DNA from: Acanthaster planci
Taxonomy: Eukaryota; Echinodermata; Asteroidea; Valvatida; Acanthasteridae
DNA length: 55,866 nucleotides
Reading direction: 5' to 3'
Assembly (NCBI RefSeq): GCF_001949145.1
Contig: NW_019091494.1
Coordinates: forward strand, 662,834-718,699
Shown here piece after piece: positions 47,601-55,866 of the stretch. The notes beneath the pieces are model-generated. The model had not been told where the DNA came from. It saw only the letters and a list, made by a program, of their open reading frames with translations, and did not search any database. Each line of letters opens with the position of its first letter. The stretch's first letter is position 1. A program made the position numbers and the translations under genes.

Positions 47601-50600
47601 TCTCGGGTAAGAAAATCTGATGTTGACTGGTTAAAACATGCACTTCTGATATAATTTGGACCAAAAGGGAAAACAAGTTTACATTAAGGTGGAGCACCGA
47701 TACATGTACACGTATAGGGGTAATTACAGAAATTAGGGGTCCAAAAGTGTGGCACTTTTGTGTCCCTGTTACATCTGACCTTTGTTATTTGACATGTAAG
47801 TATCACCAGAATTGATTTTAACTCATTACTATTTGTTTGGCAGGTAATTTGCATCATCACTCTTATAAATTAGAAAAAATGTCATGAACTTCACAAGTAA
47901 TATGTCAGATGTAACAGGGACATGAAAAAAAAAAGGACCCCTAATCTCCGGAGCTACCCATAAAGAGTCACAATTAAGAAGTGTGCAAATGGCTCAACAT
48001 GTTCAAAGCTTTCTGTTGCAATTCACATACCGGTAAATTCTTCCGTTTGACTCTACAGGGCTCGTACAAATGACAAATAAGCTTCAACGAACAATCAAGA
48101 AGAACACAATGCAGGTTTTGTACAAGTGAGCATGATCCACTTCAAACAGCAAATGGCAAAGGTCACGGTCTGATCTCAAAACTCTCCCCGTAGACCACAC
48201 ATTGTCATTTAGATCACATGTACATCAAAACTAACGTGAACCTCACACAGAGGATTTGAATCCTAGGACATCCCGGGGCACATGGTAGGATGACAAAGAA
48301 AACAGCGGTTCACTGGCCACGGAAAAAGAACCTTCGTGGTTTTCGCTTTTTTGTCAAGAAATTACCTTGAGGGTATGTACGTGTACATGTAGCAAATCCA
48401 ATAGTTCTATCTTCCCAGGATTTCTTTCATTTGTAATGCTTTAAGCCCTTGCGCAGGCGACAAACCTGCATGGCATTACCATAAGAACAAAAAAAAATTC
48501 CGCCCCATCTCCAGGCTCTGACTGATGAACATACCGGCAAAATTGAAATCCCCATGCTACAGGTTAGTGGCAAAAAATCCCCAGGGATGTGGAAGACCAA
48601 CCCACGCGCTGCTGAGGTTGTGATCCCGGGAAGCCCAATGCATTCATTGACATGCATGAGGTTTATAGCACAACCCCCGCAACAAAGCAAGCCATACTTT
48701 TTCTTATTCAGCCATTTCTCATCCCCCCTCGTCCTGGGAGAGATCTGCTAGCATTTTACACAGGTGCCATTCTCCCCTTTTTCCATTAGTGAAGCAGCAT
48801 GGAAAGAGGAGAAAAATGCCAAGTAGAAAAAAAAAGATCTGGAAAGAAGTATTGGATTCCGGAAAATGCATCTTGTGCACTACCAGGGGACAACAGACAA
48901 CAAGGTTGGCTCAGCATCTGTCATCTTACATGTACACATACTACATGTACTTTTTACAACAGTTTGCAATGGTAACTTAATTCATGGCCGCAAGATTCTG
49001 TCTCTGAGGAAATCACCAGGGAAAAACACTGCCGTGCCAGTACAAGTGGCAAGGGAACAGAGTCAGAAAGTGGCAATTTGGGTGACTGAACTTCACTTTT
49101 GCCACAGATATTCTGATAGCATATGAAAGAAACGATATCTGTGCTATCATTGTGGGCTAGTATGGCTAGAATGAGCTTACCAATCATTTTTGCATTTTTT
49201 TGGGTTCAGAAATTTCAAGAATAACTCCCACACCAGACATTGCTCTGCTGCTTTATGCATATCATATGTGTCCTCATACATACGTGTAATGTAACATAGT
49301 ATGTGTTTTACGTGATTAACAAAGCTATCCCTGCAAACTGAAAATAGCATTAGATCCATTTCAATGGCAACAATACACAGAGGTGAGAACAGAAGAAAAC
49401 TATGAAACATTATGCAGAGGCGCAGTATCAACATTCATTCTGCGTGTTCCATGACTTTCAATAGATGTCAATGCATTGATTCTTTCTGAATGGATAGGAA
49501 CGAGGTGATCTTTCAGTTGATTTTTTTACAAAGACAAAAAGGAGCAAAACTTACACAATGAAGCCTTTCAGAATTAAAAATTTAGGGGTAAAAAATCCAA
49601 AATTCCTGAAAAAATCTGGGAAAATCACATCCCCTGACTCGGGCATTATCCAAGAGAAAAGCAGCCAATGCTATGAAAGCCCCGTCCTTCTTTCTTTCTT
49701 GCCCAAGAGAAATGATATTTGTCACCCTAGGCAGTTCATTACAGGACAGCCTTTGGCAGACAAGGACACTTCTCCCAGAAGCACCTGACCATAATTGGAC
49801 AGCTCTTAAATGACAGTCTCACACTAAAAAAAGGACAAAACCAAACAAACAACCCTTATTCCCATAAGGACCTCTTGACAAGGATATAGCATTTGAACAA
49901 TTTTCAAAGACTGGTGTGTCTTCCCCGGGGGGTTAATTAGAAAAAACCAATTGCACTTTTCCATCAGAAATAGCCTTGTGAACAACACTGAAGACGAGTT
50001 TTGTTTTAGTTCATGTCACACAGCATGAAATCTGGTAGTCACTCAGTGCTCTTGCTTTTTTTTAAATGTTTTTGAAGCACACAGCTGTGTTCACTATGCA
50101 CCATTCAACAATCACGTGGTCCAATATTTTCAAGGTTTTTTTCCAAGTCATGATGCCAGTATTCGTTTGAAGATGCTCACATCTTTTGTTTGACCCAGAA
50201 CAAACAGGTGCACTTGAAGTGCAGTTCTGCATTGCTGGCCTGTACATTTCCATTAATTAATAACAGCCAGGTCAGTCAATCAAACAGGACAGTTCTGCAT
50301 AAGTATATGTCCATGTAGGTGCTTTGACCATTCAACAGACCTGACCCTGACAAGTTCTGGCACAAACTTTGCTTTACTGTCATTTGCAAAAGTTTAAGAC
50401 CACCTGGAATTTCATTGGTATTTTTGTCACTGAACCTGCATTACATTGTCTCATTGAATGATTACTTAATATGTTTTTACAGTGGTGCATAACATCAGTG
50501 TAGTTCTATATAATACCATTTGAATGAAACTTTTTGTAAAGGCAAGTCTTGTATGGCATTTTGTCTGTATGAAAGCATGGGTGTTCAGAAATAAACAAGG

Positions 50601-53600
50601 GCACGCTAAATATTAGACTGTTGACATTTCAAATAATGGAAATGTAGTCAAATGGCTGTTTATTAACCAAAGCACTAAGGTTACACATTGAAAATAAACA
50701 TAAGTTGCCATGATTGATAGGTTTAAGTTTGCTTTTCTTCAGGTTAATGCATTTTAAAATGGGTGGTCCTAAATGTTTGAAAATGACTGTAAATTTATCT
50801 AATACAAGAAGACAACCTAAGACAGATACTAAAAGACCATTAAAGTGTGACTAAGAAATCCTGGCTAATTATATGAAGTCTCTGTACAGCTGTAAGGGAA
50901 AAAATATCAGTTTGTAAGCACATCATGATTTGCTATCAGATTTTAGTATCGGTGACAGTGCCTCCATATGATGTCATACCTCAGTTAAGTGGGGCAGGGA
51001 CTTTCCCGACAACCAAATGGGTTATCGCAAGCACATCATTTTCTCACCTTGTCTCTGACACCTCCTGACGGGCCAGCGACTTGATGAGCGCGACGACCGC
51101 ATTGTGGTGGTGGAACAATCGGATCAGGGGCTTGGCCGCCTCGACTTTGTCCTTGACAAGGTTGCCTAGGATTTGGACAGCACTGGCAGAGGTGGGCTTT
51201 GAAAAAAGAAAAACAAGAAGAGCTTTAAAAAAAAGAAAGGAACAGGAGGACAAGGAAGGGAAAAAAATCTTTTCACATGCGGAAGGATTGCCTCATTCAA
51301 CGTTTTCCTCTTCACGTGCAATCTGACAGTGTGTCAAGGGTCTTGAGTGGGGAAAAGGAAATGGGGCATTTGTTCCCTGTGAATACATGTACAGTGTATG
51401 GTACAATGTACCAGTGCACCTGATGTCCATGTTGTGAGACTCGGCAACTGGTCAGAAAATTGTTTGTTTAAAAGGAAGACTTTGAAACTTGTAATGTCTG
51501 GATATGGGCTTTTATTATTTGGTACATGTCAGAGACGTATGACTCAGCTTTAATTGTGAATTGGAACTTCCCCTTTTTTAACAATCTTCTGTCATAGCAA
51601 GCTCATGAAAAAGGGTGTTGTTAACTTTGTGACATGTCCAGAATCCAACAGAAAGTAATTAAAAAAAGCTATCTGTTGTTTGCAAAATGTACAAAATGTG
51701 TGCACCAACTTCGATACAACATGTACCTGGAGGTGTGCTTGCCTTCAACTTTTAACCAGACTAAAGGCCAAAAACATCATGCGATCTTATAGGGCTCATT
51801 AATTTCCATGAAGTACTGCATGATGTTAACGCAATACATGCACTTCATGACAAGGATAATATCAGCTATTTTTTCACTAAATAGTAGTTTCTTGCTCACG
51901 CATCCATGTACAGCTGAGTATTGATGCTGAAAAGAAATCTTCCATCAGGACTGTGCAAAATCTTTTAAAATTTTACATGGCATCATTGTATACATGTGCA
52001 TTGTCTTCCCCTTGCAACCATTTCCCTTTGCAACAAAATCCCTTTTCAACATTCAAAGTGATAATAACCAACACATCATTTGACACTTATTCCTTGTATT
52101 GAAGGAGCAACGCAGGTGCACTGGAACGTACATGTACCAGTGTATAAATATATTACAGTATAACCAAATACATTCATAACTATGACAAAACATGCACAAA
52201 CTCAGAATAAAAGACAAACCTCAATCTCCGGGGATCTCAGCAGAATGTCCCTGAGAAGGCTGTAGTGCTGGGACGGCAGGACGTGATCCTGCTGGTAATT
52301 GATGCGGACCCGCAGCGAGCCCAGCTCCACCCGGCTCTGCTTGCTATTCTCCCGTGGTTTCAAAAAGTACCTTGAAGAACAGAAAAAAAATTTATTAACA
52401 GTGCAGGCTACAAAAAACAGTTGGGACATGACCTATCTCTTTCGGACTAATGAGAGCCAGACGAGAGTGGATGGAGGAAACAAGGCTGGAAGACAGTGGA
52501 GTGAGAGGACGTGATTCAGAGCAAGTGTGGTGCTTGTTCATGGGTCAGCTATGCTTAGTAGTCTTGCATACAGAGAGAACTGGCCTTGCAGCACAAAGCA
52601 CATTCTTTAAAATGGTTTTGCATAGTGATGCCAAGAGGACAAGTGCTCTGCTATATACAAGGTTATGGCTTCTTCGTCATACAAAAAAACAGAAGAAAAA
52701 AGGCCAGTTAACAAATACCAAATGTTCTTGACAGACTCCTGTTCATAAAAAGACTTCATTTAGAAACAGCACATGTACAATATGCCTAAGATACAAAGTC
52801 ATCACGAAAATGCAGCACATTGCATGTACATTAAAAAAATGGCATACATATACACGTATCCCACGAAAGAGCATTTGAGCTTACAGTATTGAAAGGTTAT
52901 GTCATAATAATTTCATACACTTCTTGCAAAGCAAGTCATAACTTTGATCTGTTGGACTTACTGGCAAGAAATTAACCTAAAAAACGAGTCTATCAGCCAT
53001 GATATCTGTGTGCACTCTTCCCCAAGGATGCATGGCACACTCAGATTCAACTTCAGGTGTCAAACTGCCCATCAATTGTTAAATACCAATTGGCTTTCTC
53101 AGCACACTAAAAGTACATCCAGAATATACATGTCCAGTGTGGAAAAGCAAAGAGGAAACTACAGCCTTGCATTATCAGTGTAACGTTGCCAGCATGCCAG
53201 GGGCATATCCGCCTGGCCAATCAACTCAAAGTCAGATCAACCTGAATGCCAAATCAATCCCGAGATTGAATTGCCAGGAGTGTGTGCTTGATCATGCAGC
53301 AGCTGTCTTTCTGTTGCACTATAGGGCAAGTTATTTCATTTTTAAATGAATTCAGGTCTGTGTAAGATTAAACAGCAGCACGCGTGAATCATTTAAAGAG
53401 CTTTTTATTTTGCATTCCTCTCTTTCATACAAAGCTGATCTCCCTTTTAATTGTGGAAAACCATGGCAACATTACCATGCTTTGTGCACGCCACTCGACA
53501 GGTTGATTGTTCCCAATGTTAGACGAACCTCGCCAATAAAGACCCCTTCACCAAGCGAGGTTGAGTTCCACATGGCGATTCTGGAAATAATATACAAATC

Positions 53601-54979
53601 CATTAACCTTCTTGCATTTTCAAGTGAGACCATTTCTCAGCATAATTGAAAAGTCAGTGCTTCCTGTTCAAGTGCATGTCCCTTTCCGATAAGCTCTCTT
53701 AGAACCATTTTGCACTTTATTCAAGGTAACCTTTAGAAAAATTTTTTAAATATATCTCTAAAAGGAGTCCATTATTTACCTCCTTCCTCACCAAAATCAC
53801 TGAATGCTTTAAACGTTCACTCCAGCTCCATTTAAAAGAATATGCAACACGTACTATAATATTTCTGAAAAAAATTCTGAGCTGAAAAATGTATACATGT
53901 AGGTGCTTGGCCGAGGACTGACTGAAGTTTTAAGTTCTTAAAAATAGAGTTCAAGGTTATGGATCAGTATAAAGTGGGCCTAAAATTGTTGACAAAATCA
54001 GCATTTTATGGCGCTGTGGTCAGGACAGTAAGCCTAGATGTATCTGCCTGCCAGGCAGTGGAAGGGTTGTTTTTTTTATTCTCCAAAATATCAATGGCTT
54101 CCTGGAATGATTTAGGACAGATCATCTTTCAGGGAAACATCGGCCTAAGGTCATCATACTCTCCTAGAAAATTGGCCAGAAACTGGAAAACTGTGAATTG
54201 AAACACCTATAGAGGCTTTGCATGGTAGTCATCTTGGAGGGCAGTTTTTGTTCTGGGGGGAAACCACCCTTGTCTGCTTGTGCATACCCTGTGAAACAAA
54301 AGCACTGACCTACAAGATGGCCGTCCTGCAAACCGTGTATGTATGTGTACCTGCATGTACTCCTGAGAGTCCTGGACATTTATCAGGGGTGCCCACAACC
54401 ATTCATTTGCTAGTCCGCCATGCTTGCATTTTATATTAATGTAAATGATACCTGCTGTCTCAACCTTTAGTTTATTTAAGCTTCTGTTTTCATTAAAGGG
54501 TGTGCACACCCTATGGAAAAATATTGCTGCAAATGCAAATTTAATAGCCACAGTCAGGTGTTAGCAAGAACACCTCTTTCAAGAAAGAAACAGGAATGTG
54601 TTTGCTCTGACAACATCTTAAAAACTGTTTGATAGCAGTACAGCATGGCAGATATTGGTGCAATTGATTGAATGGACCGGCTGACCAAAGACAAAATTGG
54701 AGAGGTCCCGCAAACAAAGCTGCGATGGAACAGAAATACCCTGGACAATTTCCCTCAGTAAAAACAGAACAAATTCAACTAGGGCTGGGGGGAAATGAAT
54801 TGTTGTACTGTCCACGACCGGATGGAGAAAACAAGTGAGCAGGTGAACATTCCCCCTCCCACCTTACAATTTCGATTTGTCACGGCAGGGAAGGGCACTC
54901 ACTTGAGGTCATGTTTGCCGGTCTCGTCTTCTGAGCAGGAATTTGTCTTACTTTCTGCCGCACCAGTTGCCTTCGGAAG
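32569..54979 (-). CDS. GAP1-family Ras GTPase-activating protein (RASA2/RASA3-like), 3' part
   Basis: Sixteen well-supported exons, all with GT-AG sites and compatible phases, encode about 577 residues: 54903-54979, 52220-52370, 51048-51196, 46305-46494, 45527-45650, 44400-44506, 43916-43996, 43246-43329, 42115-42188, 41503-41618, 39686-39768, 38395-38465, 37610-37699, 36508-36555, 35594-35697 and 34483-34666; a last exon at about 32569-32677 is tentative. Order: linker after the C2 domains, RasGAP domain with arginine-finger segment [12 protein letters not shown] and signature [15 protein letters not shown] domain ([12 protein letters not shown] to YIQANNC), BTK-type zinc motif, C-terminal tail. 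GAP1 proteins speed GTP hydrolysis by Ras (RASA3 also Rap1) and bind phosphoinositides through PH-BTK at the plasma membrane. Human RASA3 is 834 residues, so the missing part equals the two C2 domains, beyond the right edge. The family assignment is strong; choice between RASA2, RASA3 and RASA4 types leans to RASA3. Confidence 0.92.
32992..33851. mobile_element. Fold-back hAT-like element (GAGTAC family) with 8-bp target duplication
   Basis: The ends are CAGTGT (32992) and ACACTG (33846-33851). Flanks are GTAGGAAT (32984-32991) and GTACGAAT (33852-33859), an 8-bp duplication with one change, as made by hAT transposases. Arms at 33017-33140 and 33655-33845 consist of CGAGTACTTTG, GAGTAC and GTACTCG words in opposite senses. 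The interior (33160-33640) shows no transposase. Confidence 0.7.
34483..34666 (-). CDS. Ras GAP exon: C-terminal region 2
   Basis: Encodes [33 protein letters not shown] and two more bases. The end AGCAAGTGAGT can be read as a splice donor (AA before GTGAGT) or as Lys then a TGA stop (34479-34481). The protein is near its natural end here, so either is possible. Confidence 0.9.
35109..35210 (+). repeat. Minisatellite TCAATCGGGGACCCTCTG
   Basis: About three imperfect 18-bp units (TCAATCGGGGACCCTCTG, TCAATGAGGGACCTTCTG, TCAATCGGGGACCTTATT). An inverted GGGTCCCCAATTG follows at about 35180. Lies in a Ras GAP intron. Confidence 0.75.
35263..35506. mobile_element. MITE with GGGCCAATTT terminal inverted repeats
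   Basis: The left arm, GGGCCAATTTCATAGAGCTG and TTTAAGCACAAAAT (35263-35296), is mirrored by ATTTTGTGCTTAAACAGCTC and AATTGGCCC (35470-35503). Arms extend about 70 bp with small mismatches. No coding capacity and no clear target duplication. Confidence 0.75.
35594..35697 (-). CDS. Ras GAP exon: C-terminal region 1
   Basis: Encodes [20 protein letters not shown] and [14 protein letters not shown]. Matches the RASA3 segment after the BTK motif. Confidence 0.9.
36508..36555 (-). CDS. Ras GAP exon: BTK zinc-motif cysteines
   Basis: A 48-nt exon. Its first base completes one Cys, the next codon is Cys, and [11 protein letters not shown] gives the third. With the preceding His this forms the His-Cys-Cys-Cys zinc site. 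Confidence 0.9.
37610..37699 (-). CDS. Ras GAP exon: PH C-terminal helix and BTK histidine
   Basis: Encodes [20 protein letters not shown] and AAFKNGHWI. The His before Pro is the first zinc ligand of the BTK motif. Confidence 0.92.
38395..38465 (-). CDS. Ras GAP exon: late PH strands
   Basis: Encodes [20 protein letters not shown] and EKE; the last two bases with the next exon form the conserved Trp of the PH C-terminal helix. Confidence 0.93.
38571..39072. mobile_element. piggyBac-like MITE with TTAA target sites
   Basis: Starts TTAACCACTTCCTGCTGGGG and ends CCCCGGCACGAAGTGGTTAA (39053-39072). The TTAA at each end fits the fixed target of piggyBac elements. Inner termini CCACTTC-TGC-GGGG are near-perfect inverted repeats. 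No transposase inside. Contains the ambiguous base at 38955. Confidence 0.7.
39686..39768 (-). CDS. Ras GAP exon: middle of PH domain
   Basis: Encodes [20 protein letters not shown] and ESFQMKF, very close to the RASA3 PH core. Confidence 0.93.
41503..41618 (-). CDS. Ras GAP exon: first half of PH domain
   Basis: Encodes [20 protein letters not shown] and [14 protein letters not shown]. The basic beta1-beta2 loop is where PH domains of this family contact phosphoinositides. Confidence 0.93.
42115..42188 (-). CDS. Ras GAP exon: GAP-PH linker
   Basis: Encodes [20 protein letters not shown] and TLKE, leading into the first PH strand. Confidence 0.9.
42668..42970 (+). repeat. Dispersed repeat, copy 2 (pair with 6165-6435)
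   Basis: Shares ordered blocks with the copy in the acetyltransferase intron. Sequence divergence is substantial, so both copies are old. Lies in a Ras GAP intron. Confidence 0.7.
43246..43329 (-). CDS. Ras GAP exon: end of GAP domain
   Basis: A 28-codon exon encoding [20 protein letters not shown] and DGIKK. Confidence 0.9.
43916..43996 (-). CDS. Ras GAP exon: late GAP helix
   Basis: A 27-codon, phase-0 exon encoding [20 protein letters not shown]. Flanked by CTTCTCAG and GTAAGT. Confidence 0.92.
44400..44506 (-). CDS. Ras GAP exon with the RasGAP signature
   Basis: Encodes [20 protein letters not shown] and [11 protein letters not shown]. The FLRFFAPA block is the signature of RasGAP proteins and stabilises the arginine finger. 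Confidence 0.94.
45527..45650 (-). CDS. Ras GAP exon: central GAP helices
   Basis: Encodes [20 protein letters not shown] and [16 protein letters not shown]. Donor is GTACAC and acceptor is CCTCAG. Confidence 0.92.
46305..46494 (-). CDS. Ras GAP exon with arginine-finger loop
   Basis: Encodes [20 protein letters not shown], where the Arg of FRGN is the expected catalytic arginine finger, and [11 protein letters not shown]. Donor is GTCAGT; reading on past it soon loses family similarity. Confidence 0.93.
47411..47426 (+). repeat. Solitary piggyBac-like terminus
   Basis: TTAACCACTTGATGCCGG matches the left end of the element at 38571. No matching right end was found nearby. Confidence 0.45.
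47732..47946. mobile_element. MITE with ATTAGGGGTCC terminal inverted repeats
   Basis: The left ATTAGGGGTCC and then GTCCCTGTTACATCTGAC are mirrored by GTCAGATGTAACAGGGAC and GGACCCCTAAT at the right. About 215 bp and non-coding. Confidence 0.72.
51048..51196 (-). CDS. Ras GAP exon: N-terminal GAP helices
   Basis: Encodes [20 protein letters not shown] and a His-rich turn before [14 protein letters not shown]. Ends AG before GTGAGA. Confidence 0.9.
52220..52370 (-). CDS. Ras GAP exon: start of GAP region
   Basis: Encodes [10 protein letters not shown], then [20 protein letters not shown] and [14 protein letters not shown]. It matches the GAP1 segment that follows the second C2 domain. Confidence 0.9.
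54903..54979 (-). CDS. Ras GAP exon: linker between C2 and GAP regions
   Basis: The acceptor is TGTTGGCAG and the donor is GTGAGT. It encodes a polar, low-complexity linker ([18 protein letters not shown]). The final AA joins G of the next exon as a Lys codon. It is the most upstream exon I can see. Confidence 0.75.
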
Positions 54980-55866
54980 CTGCCAACAAACAGAAACATG
55001 AAAAAGAGGGGTAGTCAATGGAAAATGGAATCTTAAAATCAAACCATTGCTTAATGCAAAGGTGCACTTCATACTAGCAATGAAATGACCAGAATTAAAT
55101 CATCCTACACACACAGTGTAGGTATAAACAGGGCAATGCCACACACCGTACATCTAAAAGTGGATAACTTGTCATGATGTTATTAAACCAACCTCACTGT
55201 AATAAGCACATATGATTCTCAACAAAATTAGGTTTTTGAAAACCAGAATGTGAAAATAATAAGATAATTACTTCTCCTTTCACTTTCATTTCTTTTGAAA
55301 GTTCCTGTTTGTTTGTAAATTACAGTTAATAATGAGGTCAATATTTAGTGCGACAAAAAAAATCCACTTTTGCATGGAATTGCTGTACAGTCCCCAAGAT
55401 ATTGGCAGGCCCACTTGTATATCAAGCACTCTGGCCCAAGCAGTGGTGGCGCAATTATGCTGCAATTGGGGGGGGCATTGGGGAACAAAGAAATATTGGG
55501 TAAGGGGACGTCAAGACAGTACTCTCCGAGTCTGAAAGAATGAAAGTAGTGTCTAGACATTCTATAGTAAAAATCACTCTCACATTTACATGTAGATTGA
55601 AAGGGTTTGAAAAAGAGCTCCCTCCAGTGGAAACTCGATTGAAGTATTGATCTATTAGAGTGAAGAAATTTCACTCCAGCTCATCTGGTCTCTACATGTA
55701 GGTGTCAAACGGAGGAACATGAGGAAGTGAATATGCACCCAAATGGAGTGAATTTTCACTCTTTGGAATTAAGTTAGCATCTCGCTTGCAAAAAACCTAA
55801 AATGTTAACTGCAGACTTACTGACTAGCACTGTGGAGAGTGTTTGGTATATTAACCACTTCATGTC
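54980..55866 (-). other. Ras GAP intron, right edge
   Basis: No exon recognised; the C2-domain exons must lie further right. The last 16 bases (TTAACCACTTCATGTC from 55851) are the start of another piggyBac-like terminus cut by the window edge. Confidence 0.55.

Larger units (their letters stand above)
46495..51047 (-). other. Large Ras GAP intron
   Basis: A 4.5-kb intron between the FRGNSL exon and the preceding exon. No gene on either strand. Holds a lone piggyBac-like terminus at 47411 and a MITE at 47732-47946. Confidence 0.6.

Overview
This is animal genomic DNA. Genes are split by introns with GT-AG junctions, exon phases join cleanly, and non-coding sequence dominates. Scattered ACATGTACATGT and TAGGCCTA-type words, a dense load of small DNA transposons, and the character of the two host genes suggest a marine invertebrate deuterostome such as an echinoderm. 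That assignment is inference and is not proven here. There is one assembly gap (4163-4266) and one ambiguous base (38955).

Left part (about 5.4-9.2 kb, + strand): a four-coding-exon gene for a GNAT acetyltransferase of the spermidine/spermine (diamine/thialysine) N-acetyltransferase family, about 184 residues. A second, tandem copy of its last three exons lies at 23.06-25.61 kb. That copy keeps the exon lengths and splice sites but has a 4-nt deletion in its first exon, and I could not find a first coding exon of its own.

Between the two copies (about 9.8-22.35 kb) lies a strongly decayed endogenous virus-like element of the Polinton / Polinton-like type. It holds a retroviral-type integrase relic with D, D and E residues at DD35E spacing, a major-capsid-like relic, an HNH/zinc-binding relic, several small membrane and coiled-coil proteins, and a protein with a strict Cys-x-x triplet repeat. 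Almost every reading frame is broken. A 2.8-kb non-viral segment with 124-bp direct repeats (about 17.88-20.65 kb) has been inserted into it. I saw no DNA polymerase or packaging ATPase.

Right part (about 32.6-55 kb, - strand): the 3' two-thirds of a GAP1-family Ras GTPase-activating protein (RASA2/RASA3-like). Sixteen exons with consistent phase encode the end of the C2-GAP linker, the RasGAP domain, the PH domain, the BTK-type zinc motif and the C-terminal tail. A seventeenth, terminal exon is tentative. The N-terminal C2 domains lie beyond the right edge. The intact acetyltransferase gene and this gene point toward each other.

Repeats: a satellite-like fold-back at the left end; three fold-back hAT-like elements built from GAGTAC or GACTCGAGTC words (two with near-perfect 8-bp target duplications); piggyBac-like TTAA-flanked termini at three places; two further inverted-repeat MITEs; a tRNA-derived SINE; a dispersed repeat pair; and several minisatellites.
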